From contig NZ_VWRQ01000034.1 of assembly GCF_008635795.1 (NCBI RefSeq), positions 1 through 47,714 on the forward strand: a stretch of 47,714 nucleotides of DNA. The letters are read 5' to 3'. Origin of the DNA: Paenibacillus tepidiphilus (lineage in GTDB: Bacteria; Bacillota; Bacilli; Paenibacillales; Paenibacillaceae). This document shows positions 32,907 through 42,733 of this stretch, piece by piece (positions within the stretch are counted from its first letter, which is position 1; each line of letters opens with the position of its first letter). The translations under genes and the position numbers were made by a program. Under the pieces are notes generated by a model. The model ran no database searches. It saw nothing but the letters and a program-made list of their open reading frames with translations, and was not told where the DNA came from.

Positions 32907-35900
32907 TTATTTCTCGATGACAGTGACACAGTTTCTTCCTCTGGCCTTGGACTCATAGAGCGCATCATCGCCTAGCTTGTAGATGTCCTCCTCCGAGGAC
33001 TTATCCACCTGCACAGCGGCAACGCCGATGGACACTGTGACAATGCCGTGCTCCTGGCTCATCTCATGGGCAATCCGCAGCCCGGAGATGCTGCGCCGGA
33101 TGCTTTCGGCATATTCGCGGGACTGCTCGGCAGTGAAGCCGGGGACCAGAATGCCGAATTCCTCTCCGCCCAGCCGGAACGCGAAGCCGTCCGCCTGGTC
33201 GGCCATCCGCTGCAGCACCTCGCCTGCCTGCCGCAGCACACGGTCTCCCTCATAGTGACCGTAGGTGTCGTTATATTTTTTGAAATAATCAATATCCAGC
33301 ATCAAGTATGCCAAGGTCCGCCGCTCGAGCGCCGCCTTCTCTACCTGCTCTGCGAAGACTTTATTGAAATATCTGCGGTTATAGAGCCCGGTCAGCTCGT
33401 CGGTAATGGAGATTTGCTCAATCAGCCGGACATATTTGTTCAGCTCGTCATTGTTGAATTCCAGCTCCGCAGTGCGCTCCCGGACGAGCTCCTCCAGATG
33501 CTCCTTATGCCGCAGCAGCTCCTCCTCCGCTTTTTTGCGCTCGGTAATGTCCTTGACGGTCCCTTGAACGGCCGGACGGTTCATATACGTAATCAGCGTA
33601 GGCTTGTGGATGACAATAATTTCGCGCCCGTCTTTATGCAGCAGCCTCGTCTCGTATTCGGGGGGAACCTGTTTCCCGTCCATCCGGCGCTTATAGTAAT
33701 GCATGACCTTCTCCCGCTCACCGGGGGCGAGGAACGCCTCAAAGGGCTGCTCCAGCATATCTTCCGGACTATAGCCCAGCATTTGCGCCAGCGCCTCGTT
33801 GACGTAGCGGCATTTTGCGTCCTGGGTAATGAATATTCCATCCTGCAGATTGGCTACCAGCTCGCGGTATTTCTCTTCAGAGCGCTCAAGCTCGGAATAG
33901 AGGGTGGCATTCTCCAGCGAGAACACCATTTCCCGCGACAACAGATTGATGATTCTCATCCGCTCCCGGGTAAAGACACCGGTCAGCAGATTATTCTCCA
34001 GATAAATGATGGCAATGGTCTTGTTCTGGTTGATCAGCGGCATACAGACGAGCGATTTCGGACGGTGCTTGACGATATAAGGATCATTAACGAATGCGGT
34101 TTCCGAGTACGCGTCATTGTAAATTACGCTTTCCTTGCGCTCCTCCACCAGCTTCACAATAGAATCCGGCAGCTGGTCATACCGGTTATAATCGCGCAGC
34201 GCCACGTTGATCCGGTCTTCCTCGGGGTTATATTCGCCTTCGACAAGCAATCCGGTCTTCGAGGTCATCACAATGCAGCCGCGCTGGGCTCCGGCATTCT
34301 TGATAACGATTTCCATCAATGCTTCCAGCAGATTGCTCAGCTCAATCTCTTTGGAGATGGCCTGGGTAGCAAGCAGAATCGAATTCAGGTCCATGCTCTC
34401 GGTATAATCGGAAATCGTCCGCCGGTGCAGGAAATCCTTGGTGCTGATTTTGGTGACAAGTTCCGGATATTGACTGCCGTTAAAAACGATTTTGCCTTTG
34501 GCGCCCCACACCGAGTAGTAATATTCCGACTGCCTGAAGAGATACGCCGCAAACTCCTTATAATCCTTATGCAGATAAAAACGCGCGGCCAGTTCGCTTG
34601 TCAGCGCCTTATACCGGACAAACCCGCTTGCCTCGCTGGCTTCCATTGCCAGGTCGTAATAGTGGCCCGCCTTGTCGTCCTGCCCGGAAATCCGCGCCCA
34701 CTCCGCCCGCATCAGGTACTCATGCTGACGAAATGTACCCGGTGCATGCCTGGCCCATTTGCGGACCCGGCCGAATTCCTTGCGCATCCGCCGCCGGGCC
34801 TTGGCCTTGTCAAGCACACTCATCTCCTTGTAGCTGTATGCCAGGTTGAGGAAGGTATACAAAGCGAACTCTTCCATAAACGCCGAGCCGGCCAGTGTGC
34901 CGATAATCGGATACGCCCGGTCGATATAGACCAGCGCTTCCCGGGAGCGTTCGTACGTAAACAGCAGCTTCATCTTATAAATATAATAAATTGCGATACC
35001 CGAATAATACCTCGCTTCGGTCAGCTCACGCAGGTAGACCTCTTCACTGAATCCGTCGCCGTCAAAAGAGGCGTTGTCCGCAAGCTCCCCCGCCAGATTC
35101 AGAAAATACTGCCGGGCCAGCTTCGCTGTCGCCAGCGATTCCTTGTATTTCGTATCCTCGATCATCGCAATGGTCCGGCTGCTCTCCTGCAGGGTGGCCG
35201 GGATATCCAGCGTGGGATTCCACAGGTTCACATAGAACGAGGAATGGGCCAGATACAGTAAATCCCCCGTCCGCAGGCTTGCCTCCATTGAGGCCGTAAA
35301 CCATTCCTGCAGCGTATCCCAGGGCTCGGTCCACACATGGGAAAAGAGCGTGTACAGCACATAAGCCGCGCCTTTCCACTGCATGTTCTGGAACCTGTCG
35401 TTAATGCGGATGCCGAGCCTCCCGTAATCAAAGGCGCCCTTCGTATCGCCGAAGCCGGACAGGAGCATGGCGTAACCGATGAACGCCAGCGCCGATTCCG
35501 GCGCGTTGCCATGCGCCAGTGTCAGCCGGATCTGCCGCAGCACGACCAGACCGAACAATGAGGTCTCTCCGGAAATGAATGCCGGCGGAATGAAATTGAC
35601 AAGCAGGCGCATCATCATCTGCGTCTCCGGCGCCGTCATTTCCGGCGCGGCGAACAGCTCCTCGACGCTTCGCCCGCGCAGCCGCGCCTTCACCTGCACC
35701 AGCTCCCGGAGCACGGCAGGCATGCCCACCTTGCCGGGAATCTTCAGACCGAGCACAGCCAGGCCCTTCCTGCCAGCGGCGATCGACTCCTGCATCATCC
35801 CCAGGTACATGTAGTAATTCGCCTGCAGCTCATAGACTTCGGCGAGTGCCAGCGGCTCCTGAAGATGAGCGGCCAATACGGCACAGGCCCGGTCGGCCTC

Positions 35901-38330
35901 ATCCACATGATGCGTCAGGTAAGCGCACTCCGCATACAGCCGGTGTATCTCAGCCGTCTGCTGCATCTTCTCCTGCCAGGCATTCTCAGGCAGCAGTGTC
36001 ATCGCCGCTTCCAGCAGGGCATGGGCGGCGGCGTAGCCAAAGCCCGCCTTGGCTTTACGGGCTGCCAGAAGATTCAGTGTAACCACCTCTTCCAGCTCTT
36101 GCCGGTCGCTGATCAGCTTCAGGGCCTTGTTCATATGCCCCGCCATGTCCACCAGCTTGTCCTCTGCTTCCCCCGGCTCCAGCCGCTCCAGCATCAGCCG
36201 GCCGATCCCCAGATGCAGCCGCTGCCCCTTCTCCTCGTCCAGCATTTGATAGAAGGCCTGCTGTATCCGGTCATGGGTGAAGGCAAAGCGGAGCTCCGTC
36301 TCCGGGGCAGCAGCCGCTCCGCTATCCTCCAGCAGGCCCAAGAACAGTCCGTAGCGGCCGTCCGCCGGCCGGATGAATTCTTCTTCCACTCCCACCGCAA
36401 GAGTCTGCAGCACCGTCTCCACCGGCGCGTCTGCCAGCCGGAGCAGCATCCCGTAGTCGAATTCATTGCCGACTGCTGCGCAGATGGTCAGAAGCTCCCG
36501 CTGCCCGGCCGGCAGTCCCGTCAGCTTGGTCATGAGAAAATCCACCACGCTGTCGTTGACCGGCAAGGCTGCGATCTCGCTCAGCCGCCAGGTCCATTCA
36601 CCGTGCATATCGTCAAAATAGAGATATCCGCCGCGGTACAGCTCCTTAAGCAGCTCGTTGACGTAAAAGGAATTGCCTTTGGCTCGTTTATGAACGGCCT
36701 TGGCCAGCTCCAGTACCTCGTCCGGATGAGTGTACAGGGTATCGGCGACCAGCTGCTGGATATCCGGCAGCGGCAATGGCTCCAGATGGATCTCCTCTGC
36801 CTCCTTGCTCTTTTCCAGCCGGGCCTTCATCGCGAACAGCGGATGTCCTGCCGGAATTTCGTGGCTGCGGTAGGACAGCACCAGCATAATTCTCCGCAGC
36901 TGATTGCCCTGCATCAGCCGTTCAACCAGCTGCAGACTGGAGTAGTCCGCCCACTGCAAATCGTCAAGGAACAAGACAAGCGGCCGTTCCCCGCTTGTCA
37001 GGCCGCTGAGAAACTGGGCAAAGGTCATATAGAAACGGTTGGTCTCCTCGGCCGGATTCAGCGGCAGGGCGGCCGGCTGGGGACCGATAAAAGCGGACAG
37101 CTCCGGAATCAGGCCGGCAATCAGACTGCCATTTCCGTCCAGGGCCTGGCTCAAGGAGCGTCCGATGAGGGTTTTCAAATTCCCGTCCGGACTTTCCAGC
37201 AGCTCCGCCATTAGCCGGCGGCAGGCCTGAATAATGGCGCTGTAAGGAATGTTCTTGTTGTACTGGTCGAACTTGCCTTCGGCAAACATCCCTTTATCCC
37301 GGCTTATGTATCGGTGCAGCTCATGGACCAGAGCGGTCTTGCCTGCTCCGGCATCCCCGGTGACATACACAATTTCCGGCAGACTGCGGGCACAGCGCCT
37401 GAACGCGCCCTCCAGGCGCTTGATCTCGCCGTCCCGGCCGTAAAGCTTCTGGGGAATACGGAAGATATTCAGCCGGTCCTCCGAGCCGGTGACGAACTCG
37501 TCTTGAACGGACAGACATTTTTTCAAATCGGCCTTGATGCCGAAGGCGCTCCGGTAACGGTCCTCCGGGGATTTCTCCATCAGCTTCATGATGACAGCCG
37601 ATAGCGGTGCAGTAACCTCGCCTCCGCTGGCCTTAACGGGAGGAACCGCCTCTTTGGCAATAATCGAATAGATTTGCTCCAGCATCTCCTCCGCTGCAAA
37701 AGGCCGGGTTCCCGTAAACATTTCATAGAGCATCACGCCGTAGGAATAATAATCACTGCGGTAGTCAATGCTGCGGCTCATCCGCCCCGTCTGTTCCGGG
37801 GAAATATAATACAGGCTTCCCTCAAGAACACCGCTGTTGCGGAACTCCTGCCTCTCCTTGGACAGCTTTACCGCCAGATCGAAGTCGATGATCTGCACCT
37901 TGTTCCGCTCACGGTTCCAGATGATATTGGATGGCTTGATATCTTTATGAATGACATGCTTGTCGTGGATCGCCCCGAGAATATCAATCACCTGAATCGC
38001 CAGCCGCAGCAGTGTCCGCTGATCCGGCCTGTCCTCGGCCAGAATCCGCTTGAGCGATGTTCCTCCCAGATCCTCAAGCACCATCATATAATAGCCGCCC
38101 ATTTCCTGCAGATCGACAGGCCGGATTACACCGTCCAGCTGTCCGCTGAGCTCCTGCAGCAGCCTGTACTCCTGTTTGAAGCGCATGACAGCCTCTACAC
38201 CGGCCAATTCAGATTTAAGCACCTTCAGGATTACAGTGCGGTCCATTCCCTCTTCGCTGCATCTGTAAACCGATTTTGCCGCATTGTCGGAAATGGTCTC
38301 CAGGATCTGATAGTTGCCGAACAGACTCAT
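32907..38330 (-). CDS. Multidomain Ser/Thr kinase - AAA ATPase - GAF - PAS - diguanylate cyclase
   Basis: The 1,807-residue protein opens with a Ser/Thr kinase domain (1-270; Lys36 in VILKVLK, HKDIKPSN with Asp130, DFD at 149-151 in place of DFG). A STAND/AAA ATPase follows (Walker A GDAGAGKT at 325-332; Walker B LVLFLDDLQWAD). A long helical, TPR-like middle (about 700-1290) leads to a GAF domain (about 1325-1480), a PAS domain (about 1490-1610), a coiled coil and a GGDEF domain (1636-1807) with an intact GGEEF active site and no RxxD inhibitory site just before it. The kinase-AAA-GAF front half is known from large hybrid sensor kinases; here the output is c-di-GMP synthesis instead of a histidine kinase. 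Start ATG 38330 has GGTGGAG five bases upstream. It lies 13 bp after a membrane-protein gene. Confidence 0.93.
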   Translation of the reverse strand: MSLFGNYQILETISDNAAKSVYRCSEEGMDRTVILKVLKSELAGVEAVMRFKQEYRLLQELSGQLDGVIRPVDLQEMGGYYMMVLEDLGGTSLKRILAEDRPDQRTLLRLAIQVIDILGAIHDKHVIHKDIKPSNIIWNRERNKVQIIDFDLAVKLSKERQEFRNSGVLEGSLYYISPEQTGRMSRSIDYRSDYYSYGVMLYEMFTGTRPFAAEEMLEQIYSIIAKEAVPPVKASGGEVTAPLSAVIMKLMEKSPEDRYRSAFGIKADLKKCLSVQDEFVTGSEDRLNIFRIPQKLYGRDGEIKRLEGAFRRCARSLPEIVYVTGDAGAGKTALVHELHRYISRDKGMFAEGKFDQYNKNIPYSAIIQACRRLMAELLESPDGNLKTLIGRSLSQALDGNGSLIAGLIPELSAFIGPQPAALPLNPAEETNRFYMTFAQFLSGLTSGERPLVLFLDDLQWADYSSLQLVERLMQGNQLRRIMLVLSYRSHEIPAGHPLFAMKARLEKSKEAEEIHLEPLPLPDIQQLVADTLYTHPDEVLELAKAVHKRAKGNSFYVNELLKELYRGGYLYFDDMHGEWTWRLSEIAALPVNDSVVDFLMTKLTGLPAGQRELLTICAAVGNEFDYGMLLRLADAPVETVLQTLAVGVEEEFIRPADGRYGLFLGLLEDSGAAAAPETELRFAFTHDRIQQAFYQMLDEEKGQRLHLGIGRLMLERLEPGEAEDKLVDMAGHMNKALKLISDRQELEEVVTLNLLAARKAKAGFGYAAAHALLEAAMTLLPENAWQEKMQQTAEIHRLYAECAYLTHHVDEADRACAVLAAHLQEPLALAEVYELQANYYMYLGMMQESIAAGRKGLAVLGLKIPGKVGMPAVLRELVQVKARLRGRSVEELFAAPEMTAPETQMMMRLLVNFIPPAFISGETSLFGLVVLRQIRLTLAHGNAPESALAFIGYAMLLSGFGDTKGAFDYGRLGIRINDRFQNMQWKGAAYVLYTLFSHVWTEPWDTLQEWFTASMEASLRTGDLLYLAHSSFYVNLWNPTLDIPATLQESSRTIAMIEDTKYKESLATAKLARQYFLNLAGELADNASFDGDGFSEEVYLRELTEARYYSGIAIYYIYKMKLLFTYERSREALVYIDRAYPIIGTLAGSAFMEEFALYTFLNLAYSYKEMSVLDKAKARRRMRKEFGRVRKWARHAPGTFRQHEYLMRAEWARISGQDDKAGHYYDLAMEASEASGFVRYKALTSELAARFYLHKDYKEFAAYLFRQSEYYYSVWGAKGKIVFNGSQYPELVTKISTKDFLHRRTISDYTESMDLNSILLATQAISKEIELSNLLEALMEIVIKNAGAQRGCIVMTSKTGLLVEGEYNPEEDRINVALRDYNRYDQLPDSIVKLVEERKESVIYNDAYSETAFVNDPYIVKHRPKSLVCMPLINQNKTIAIIYLENNLLTGVFTRERMRIINLLSREMVFSLENATLYSELERSEEKYRELVANLQDGIFITQDAKCRYVNEALAQMLGYSPEDMLEQPFEAFLAPGEREKVMHYYKRRMDGKQVPPEYETRLLHKDGREIIVIHKPTLITYMNRPAVQGTVKDITERKKAEEELLRHKEHLEELVRERTAELEFNNDELNKYVRLIEQISITDELTGLYNRRYFNKVFAEQVEKAALERRTLAYLMLDIDYFKKYNDTYGHYEGDRVLRQAGEVLQRMADQADGFAFRLGGEEFGILVPGFTAEQSREYAESIRRSISGLRIAHEMSQEHGIVTVSIGVAAVQVDKSSEEDIYKLGDDALYESKARGRNCVTVIEK

Positions 38331-38343
38331 ACGCACTCCACCT

Positions 38344-39519
38344 TTAATTATGTTCTTCCTTTAACTCGATGTCCGGGTCGAATTTGAAGACATACGCGGC
38401 TATCAGCCACATGATCCAGCAGTTCACACCGAAAAAGAGATATCCGTAATAACCGAGAACCGGCATCTCGGAGAAAATGTGCAGCTTGTCCAGATAGGGT
38501 ACGGAATATTTCCAGTAATTCGGATTAGTGGGCAGGGAATCGTGGAACCATTCGCTGCCGAAATTCCAGAACTCCCAGAAGAACCCGTTCAGCAGCGTGG
38601 CTAGTGCAATCAGAATGACCTTGGACCAGTCGCCGTTCTTGATCGGCGTAAAAGGCGTCCAATAGCCGGCCAGTGCCATCGCGGCGGACAGCATGGGAAC
38701 CAGCGCTACCCACAGCACCCAGAAGAGCAGGTACGGATAGTACCCCATGCCGAAGGCCAGGATCAGGCCCGCTATGTAAAAAACAACCAGAAACGTTGTG
38801 TTTACCTGCAGCTTCGGCCCCTTGCTGTAACGCTCCCGCACGGACGGGAAGGTCCGCAGCAGATGATACCATTCCACAATTGCCGGCAGTACGGTGGTAT
38901 AAGATAAAGAGAACCAGAAGATATTGCCGAAATTGGAGAACACCTGACTGTTCGGATAATACCAATTCTCCATGACGAAAAAATTAAGATACTCAAAAGC
39001 AAACCAGCTGAAGCAGGATACCACCGCCAGCAGCTGCATCAGATGCGGCTTGCGGGATATGATGGAGACGCCGTTATTCCTGCGGTACACCAGCCCGTCC
39101 AATAAGAGAATAAAGGACCACCACAGCGGCACAAATGTATAGGCTTCAATGGAGACCAGCGCATCGATTCTGGCCCACATCAGGAACCAGCAGACAGCCA
39201 GTACCGGCAGGCTCCCCCAGAACCATACCGGGAAGCCTGGGCCGGACTTGTTCTCTAAGGCAACGGGGGTAATACGCTCCCCCTTCTTAAAGCCGAACCA
39301 GCGGGGGAATATCAGCACCAGCGCAATGACCAAGGCTACAACACAGGCCAGTGAGAAGTACAGCAGGCTGAAGCCCGGGTCTTCCTCCACCTTCTGGGCC
39401 GGAAAATCCCCGTATCCCGGCGGCAGGCCCTTCCACTTCGCCAGGCTCCCCAATAAAGGAAGCAGAAAAATCAAGGCAAAGGTCACAATCAGAAATACGG
39501 TCTTACGTCCCTTATTCAT
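38344..39519 (-). CDS. Polytopic membrane protein of unknown function
   Basis: The 391-residue protein has about nine to ten hydrophobic helices rich in Trp, Tyr and Phe, with conserved-looking loops (FEYLNFFVMENWYYPNSQVF, NGFFWEFWNFGSEWF). No family with known activity is recognised. The aromatic and acidic residues within helices would suit a ligand- or ion-sensing channel-like role, but this is only a guess. ATG 39519 has AAGGGG seven bases upstream and is preferred to TTG 39525. The stop is 13 bp before the kinase/diguanylate cyclase start, so the two are almost surely co-transcribed and may be sensor and responder. Confidence 0.85.
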   Translation of the reverse strand: MNKGRKTVFLIVTFALIFLLPLLGSLAKWKGLPPGYGDFPAQKVEEDPGFSLLYFSLACVVALVIALVLIFPRWFGFKKGERITPVALENKSGPGFPVWFWGSLPVLAVCWFLMWARIDALVSIEAYTFVPLWWSFILLLDGLVYRRNNGVSIISRKPHLMQLLAVVSCFSWFAFEYLNFFVMENWYYPNSQVFSNFGNIFWFSLSYTTVLPAIVEWYHLLRTFPSVRERYSKGPKLQVNTTFLVVFYIAGLILAFGMGYYPYLLFWVLWVALVPMLSAAMALAGYWTPFTPIKNGDWSKVILIALATLLNGFFWEFWNFGSEWFHDSLPTNPNYWKYSVPYLDKLHIFSEMPVLGYYGYLFFGVNCWIMWLIAAYVFKFDPDIELKEEHN

Positions 39520-39605
39520 AGACAAACCCCTTCAGCTGGTATTCAATACTTGGAAGATTCCAATGTAATAATACCCAATGCCGGAGGAAATAGTCACTAA
39601 AAATT

Positions 39606-39836
39606 TTACGAGAACCATGCCGCGAACAAAGTGTTCACAGGTTGATAGACCCAGATGACCAGCAGCAATGGACTAGGGACGGGAAGATTCAGCAAGGAGC
39701 AGACAACCGCCGCCAGGCCGGCTGCCCATACAGATATCCATACCGCAAGATCGCGGCCCCTCCTGTGCCTCATCAGCTTTTTCAAATCGCTGAACATACA
39801 GGCTGCGGCAATGACGATAAACATGAACAGCAGCAC
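39606..39836 (-). CDS. Small two-helix membrane protein of the germinant receptor operon
   Basis: The 76-residue protein has a membrane helix at each half (about 1-15 and 30-66) with a basic loop (KKLMRHRRGRDLAV) between. It starts at GTG 39836, seven bases after the GerC stop, with AAGGAG overlapping that stop. Small fourth ('D') proteins occur in some ger operons and tune receptor function. This could be one, though length and sequence alone do not prove it. Confidence 0.65.
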   Translation of the reverse strand: MLLFMFIVIAAACMFSDLKKLMRHRRGRDLAVWISVWAAGLAAVVCSLLNLPVPSPLLLVIWVYQPVNTLFAAWFS

Positions 39837-39842
39837 GCCACA

Positions 39843-41057
39843 TCACTCCTTGATTTCATCCAGGATTGTCCGGTCGATGGTGCCGATCCGGTTAATGGTA
39901 ACCTTGGCCTTATAGTGGACAGGCAGCGACCGGAGGTAATCGTCTCCGTGCTTTTGCTGCAATCTGTACCAGGCTTTGGGGCTTTTCTGGTATATGATTT
40001 GTCCGAACCCGAAGATGTCAGTGTTAAACCGCTGGGTAATTCCCTCGTATGCGTTTTTCATCTTGGTAACCAGCACTTCCTCCGCCTTGCGCTCGATCTT
40101 TTCGATCTGCCGTTCCGCTTCCAGGTTGTCGGTGCTGAATACCTCCTGGATATTGCTGGTCAACGTTGCATCGATAAAGATGTGCGGCTCACCGCCGATC
40201 ATTCTGACCTTTCTCTTCGTAGAGGTTTGCAAGGATTCTACGACAATCGGTTTCCCGTCCTCACCTGCAACCGATCCCGAATTCTTGACAACCTTGTTTG
40301 TCAGGTAATTGTAACCAACGGTCTCCTGATCCTTTAACCATCCAAGCATTCTATCTTTCCGGAACACAGCCACACTTTCATAGCGCAGCCTGACCTCGGG
40401 TGTCGTTTGCTCGACATTACCTTTCTTCTCGCCCTTGTCCGCCTCGCCGGACAGCTCCACGCCGGTCAGAACCGGATTATTGCCCTCGGCAAGTAAATCC
40501 TCAATGAATTCATCAAGACTGACGGCAACGGTCTTGGCGGAAATCCTGTAGGATTTGTCCAGCGCGTTGAACAGCTTGCTGGCCGGAATCTTGTCGAGGG
40601 GGGTGAGCACCTTCAGCACATTCTCGGCCGAGGTATTCCTGGCGACCATCACGTAAAAGTCCATACGGGACTCCCGGCTCCGCTTCAACACATCCAGCGT
40701 TTCGCCCAGCCCCTCCCGGGCCAGCTCCTCGCCGAAGACCAGCACACGGATGTGCCCCAAATAAGCAGACCGGGAGCTGACCAGATTGAATTTGCGCAGT
40801 GTTTCATAAATCGTCGGAACGGTAAAAGCGTATTCCACAACCGGCACCCCGCCGCTTCCGGCACCGCCGGCCACTTGGGACGAAATTGCGGAGGGAATAA
40901 CGACCTGCAAGGATACTCTATAACCCGCTTCCGCCTTGTCAATCCCCATCCCCAGCACAAACGCCATCTCATTTAATTCCCGCCGTTCCCAGCAGCCTCC
41001 CAGCACCAGCGGCAGGAGCATGGCGAGCAGCAGGCGCGCTGCGGTACGTCTATTCAT
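39843..41057 (-). CDS. Spore germination receptor lipoprotein, Ger(x)C family
   Basis: The 404-residue lipoprotein has a lipobox VLGGC (Cys22) and the family start CWERRELNEMAFVLGMGIDK. The middle SRSAYLGHIRVLVFGEELAREG and the C-terminal domain with an L..K.....D.FGFG.......P pattern follow. GerC proteins sit on the outer face of the spore inner membrane and complete the A-B-C nutrient receptor. It overlaps the gerA stop by eight bases. The operon is expected to be expressed in the forespore. Confidence 0.94.
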   Translation of the reverse strand: MNRRTAARLLLAMLLPLVLGGCWERRELNEMAFVLGMGIDKAEAGYRVSLQVVIPSAISSQVAGGAGSGGVPVVEYAFTVPTIYETLRKFNLVSSRSAYLGHIRVLVFGEELAREGLGETLDVLKRSRESRMDFYVMVARNTSAENVLKVLTPLDKIPASKLFNALDKSYRISAKTVAVSLDEFIEDLLAEGNNPVLTGVELSGEADKGEKKGNVEQTTPEVRLRYESVAVFRKDRMLGWLKDQETVGYNYLTNKVVKNSGSVAGEDGKPIVVESLQTSTKRKVRMIGGEPHIFIDATLTSNIQEVFSTDNLEAERQIEKIERKAEEVLVTKMKNAYEGITQRFNTDIFGFGQIIYQKSPKAWYRLQQKHGDDYLRSLPVHYKAKVTINRIGTIDRTILDEIKE

Positions 41058-42576
41058 TTCGCCTCTTCCCTCCGGTCCTTTGTGCCGTTCTTCCTTGCCG
41101 GGTTATATTCTGAACATGCTGATGAGAAGGTCTTGTATTCAGCAGCGGCCAAGGCAGCCTGAAGATGGAATCCTTCAGATCACGTGCGGCATATGGTCCC
41201 AAAGGGATCATATACGGCATACCGAAGGACCGGAGCCCGGCCAGGTGAAGCACAATCAGAAATATACCGCACAATATTCCGAAGAGGCCCATGAATCCGG
41301 CAAGGCCAATCAGGCCGAATCTGATAATCCGTGCAGCAATCGCCATGCCGGATTCCGGGATCACAAAGCTCGAAATGGCGGTTATAGAGACAATAATGAC
41401 CATGGCGGAGGAAATAAATCCGGCCTGTACGGCTGCTTGTCCGATAACCAGAGTGCCGACGATGGATATGGCCTGGCCGATATTTTTGGGAATACGTACC
41501 CCTGCTTCCCGCAGAATCTCATAGGTCAGCTCCATCAACAGTGCTTCTATAAATGCCGGAAAAGGAACACTCTCCCGCTGAGCCGCCAGGCTGATTACCA
41601 GATTGGTCGGAATCATCTCCTGATGGTAGGTAGTGATGGCGACATATAAGGAGGGTGCCAGCAGGGTGATGAAAAAAGCCAGGAAACGGATAAAACGCAG
41701 CAGTGTGGCAATGTCCGAGCGCTGATAATAATCCTCGGCCGATTGAAAAAAGGCGACAAAAAAAGCCGGAGCCAGCAGGACAAACGGTGTGCCGTCGACC
41801 AATACCGCTACCTTCCCCTCAAGAATACCTGCGGCAATCGTATCGGGACGGTCTGTATTATACAAAGTCGGAAAGGGAGTGGCTGCCGTGTCCTGAATGA
41901 ATTCTTCGATGTATCCGCTTTCCAGGATGCTGTCGGTGTCAATCTTGGCCAGCCTGCGTTTGACCTCCTGCACCAGCTCCACATCAGCGATGTGATTCAG
42001 ATACATAATGGAAACGTTCGTCTGCGTTACGCTTCCGATCTGCATCGTCTCCAGCCACAGGCGGGAATCCTTGATCTTGCGCCGGATCAGCGCGGTATTG
42101 GTGCGCAAATTCTCTGTAAAAGACTCCATCGGCCCCCTGACGACCGACTGTGAGCTTGGTTCGCTGACATTGCGGTCCTCCCAGCCGGGAAGGCCGATGC
42201 GAAGGCCCGCAGACGCGCCCTCCATCAGCACGATCACACTGCCTGACAACATTTCATGCAGCAGCTGCTGCATATCCGACACCTCCCCCATATCGCCGGC
42301 AATCAGAACGCGCTCTTTCAGCAGGGAAAGCTTGCGGTCCGGGTCCAGTCCGCTCAGTTCCAGGCGGGAACCACACTCCTGCAGTGAGTATAGGATGGAA
42401 TGATGAAGCACCTGTGTATCCACAAGACCATCTATATAACACACCACTACCTGTGTCCCGCAATCAAGCCGAATTTCCTTTAGAATAAAATCCGTGCTGC
42501 TGCCCAGCAGCTGGATCAGACGCTCGCGGTTATTCTCCAGCCTGGCTGATAACCGGCCGTAATCGGCTGTCTCCAT
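41050..42576 (-). CDS. Spore germination receptor A subunit (GerA/GerKA family)
   Basis: The 508-residue protein has a cytoplasmic N-terminal domain (SSTDFILKEIRL, VCYIDGLVDTQVL, LLHEMLSGSVIVLMEG). A five- to six-helix membrane part follows with PFPAFIEALLMELTYEILREAGVRIP and a P...G...SIVG.LVIGQAAV segment, both typical of GerA. It forms the nutrient-gated channel of dormant spores with GerB and GerC. Here it heads a gerA-gerC-small protein operon while gerB is on the other strand, unlike the usual A-B-C order. GGAGGGC stands four bases before the ATG. Confidence 0.95.
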   Translation of the reverse strand: METADYGRLSARLENNRERLIQLLGSSTDFILKEIRLDCGTQVVVCYIDGLVDTQVLHHSILYSLQECGSRLELSGLDPDRKLSLLKERVLIAGDMGEVSDMQQLLHEMLSGSVIVLMEGASAGLRIGLPGWEDRNVSEPSSQSVVRGPMESFTENLRTNTALIRRKIKDSRLWLETMQIGSVTQTNVSIMYLNHIADVELVQEVKRRLAKIDTDSILESGYIEEFIQDTAATPFPTLYNTDRPDTIAAGILEGKVAVLVDGTPFVLLAPAFFVAFFQSAEDYYQRSDIATLLRFIRFLAFFITLLAPSLYVAITTYHQEMIPTNLVISLAAQRESVPFPAFIEALLMELTYEILREAGVRIPKNIGQAISIVGTLVIGQAAVQAGFISSAMVIIVSITAISSFVIPESGMAIAARIIRFGLIGLAGFMGLFGILCGIFLIVLHLAGLRSFGMPYMIPLGPYAARDLKDSIFRLPWPLLNTRPSHQHVQNITRQGRTAQRTGGKRRNE

Positions 42577-42605
42577 ATATGCCCTCCGTTCATAGCAATT
42601 TTCAT

Positions 42606-42635
42606 TAGTTTGGTACAGGCTCAGATATTTATTCC
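42606..42635 (-). promoter_or_regulatory. Possible forespore sigma-G-type promoter of gerA
   Basis: On the minus strand GGAATA and CAAACTA are spaced by 17 bases, compared with TGNATA-N17/18-CATNNTA for sigma-G. They lie about 30 bp before the gerA start. One mismatch in each half. Confidence 0.4.
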
Positions 42636-42659
42636 ATGAGTGGGAATCTGTTCGGCTGG

Positions 42660-42689
42660 AACATATTTATGGAAATGGAAGCCATACTA
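42660..42689 (+). promoter_or_regulatory. Possible forespore sigma-G-type promoter of gerB
   Basis: AACATA is followed after 17 bases by CATACTA, a full match to CATNNTA with a weaker -35. It lies 45 bp before the gerB start. Both arms of the divergent locus would then share forespore timing. Confidence 0.4.
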
Positions 42690-42733
42690 AAGTCACGTCC
42701 GCAAGACATGGACCGGAGAGGGAGGTTAGCGGA

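Noticed and set aside
33048..35261. A 737-residue plus-strand open frame
   Set aside because: It lies antisense to the GAF/PAS/GGDEF part of the signalling gene, has no domain features and reflects codon bias on the other strand.
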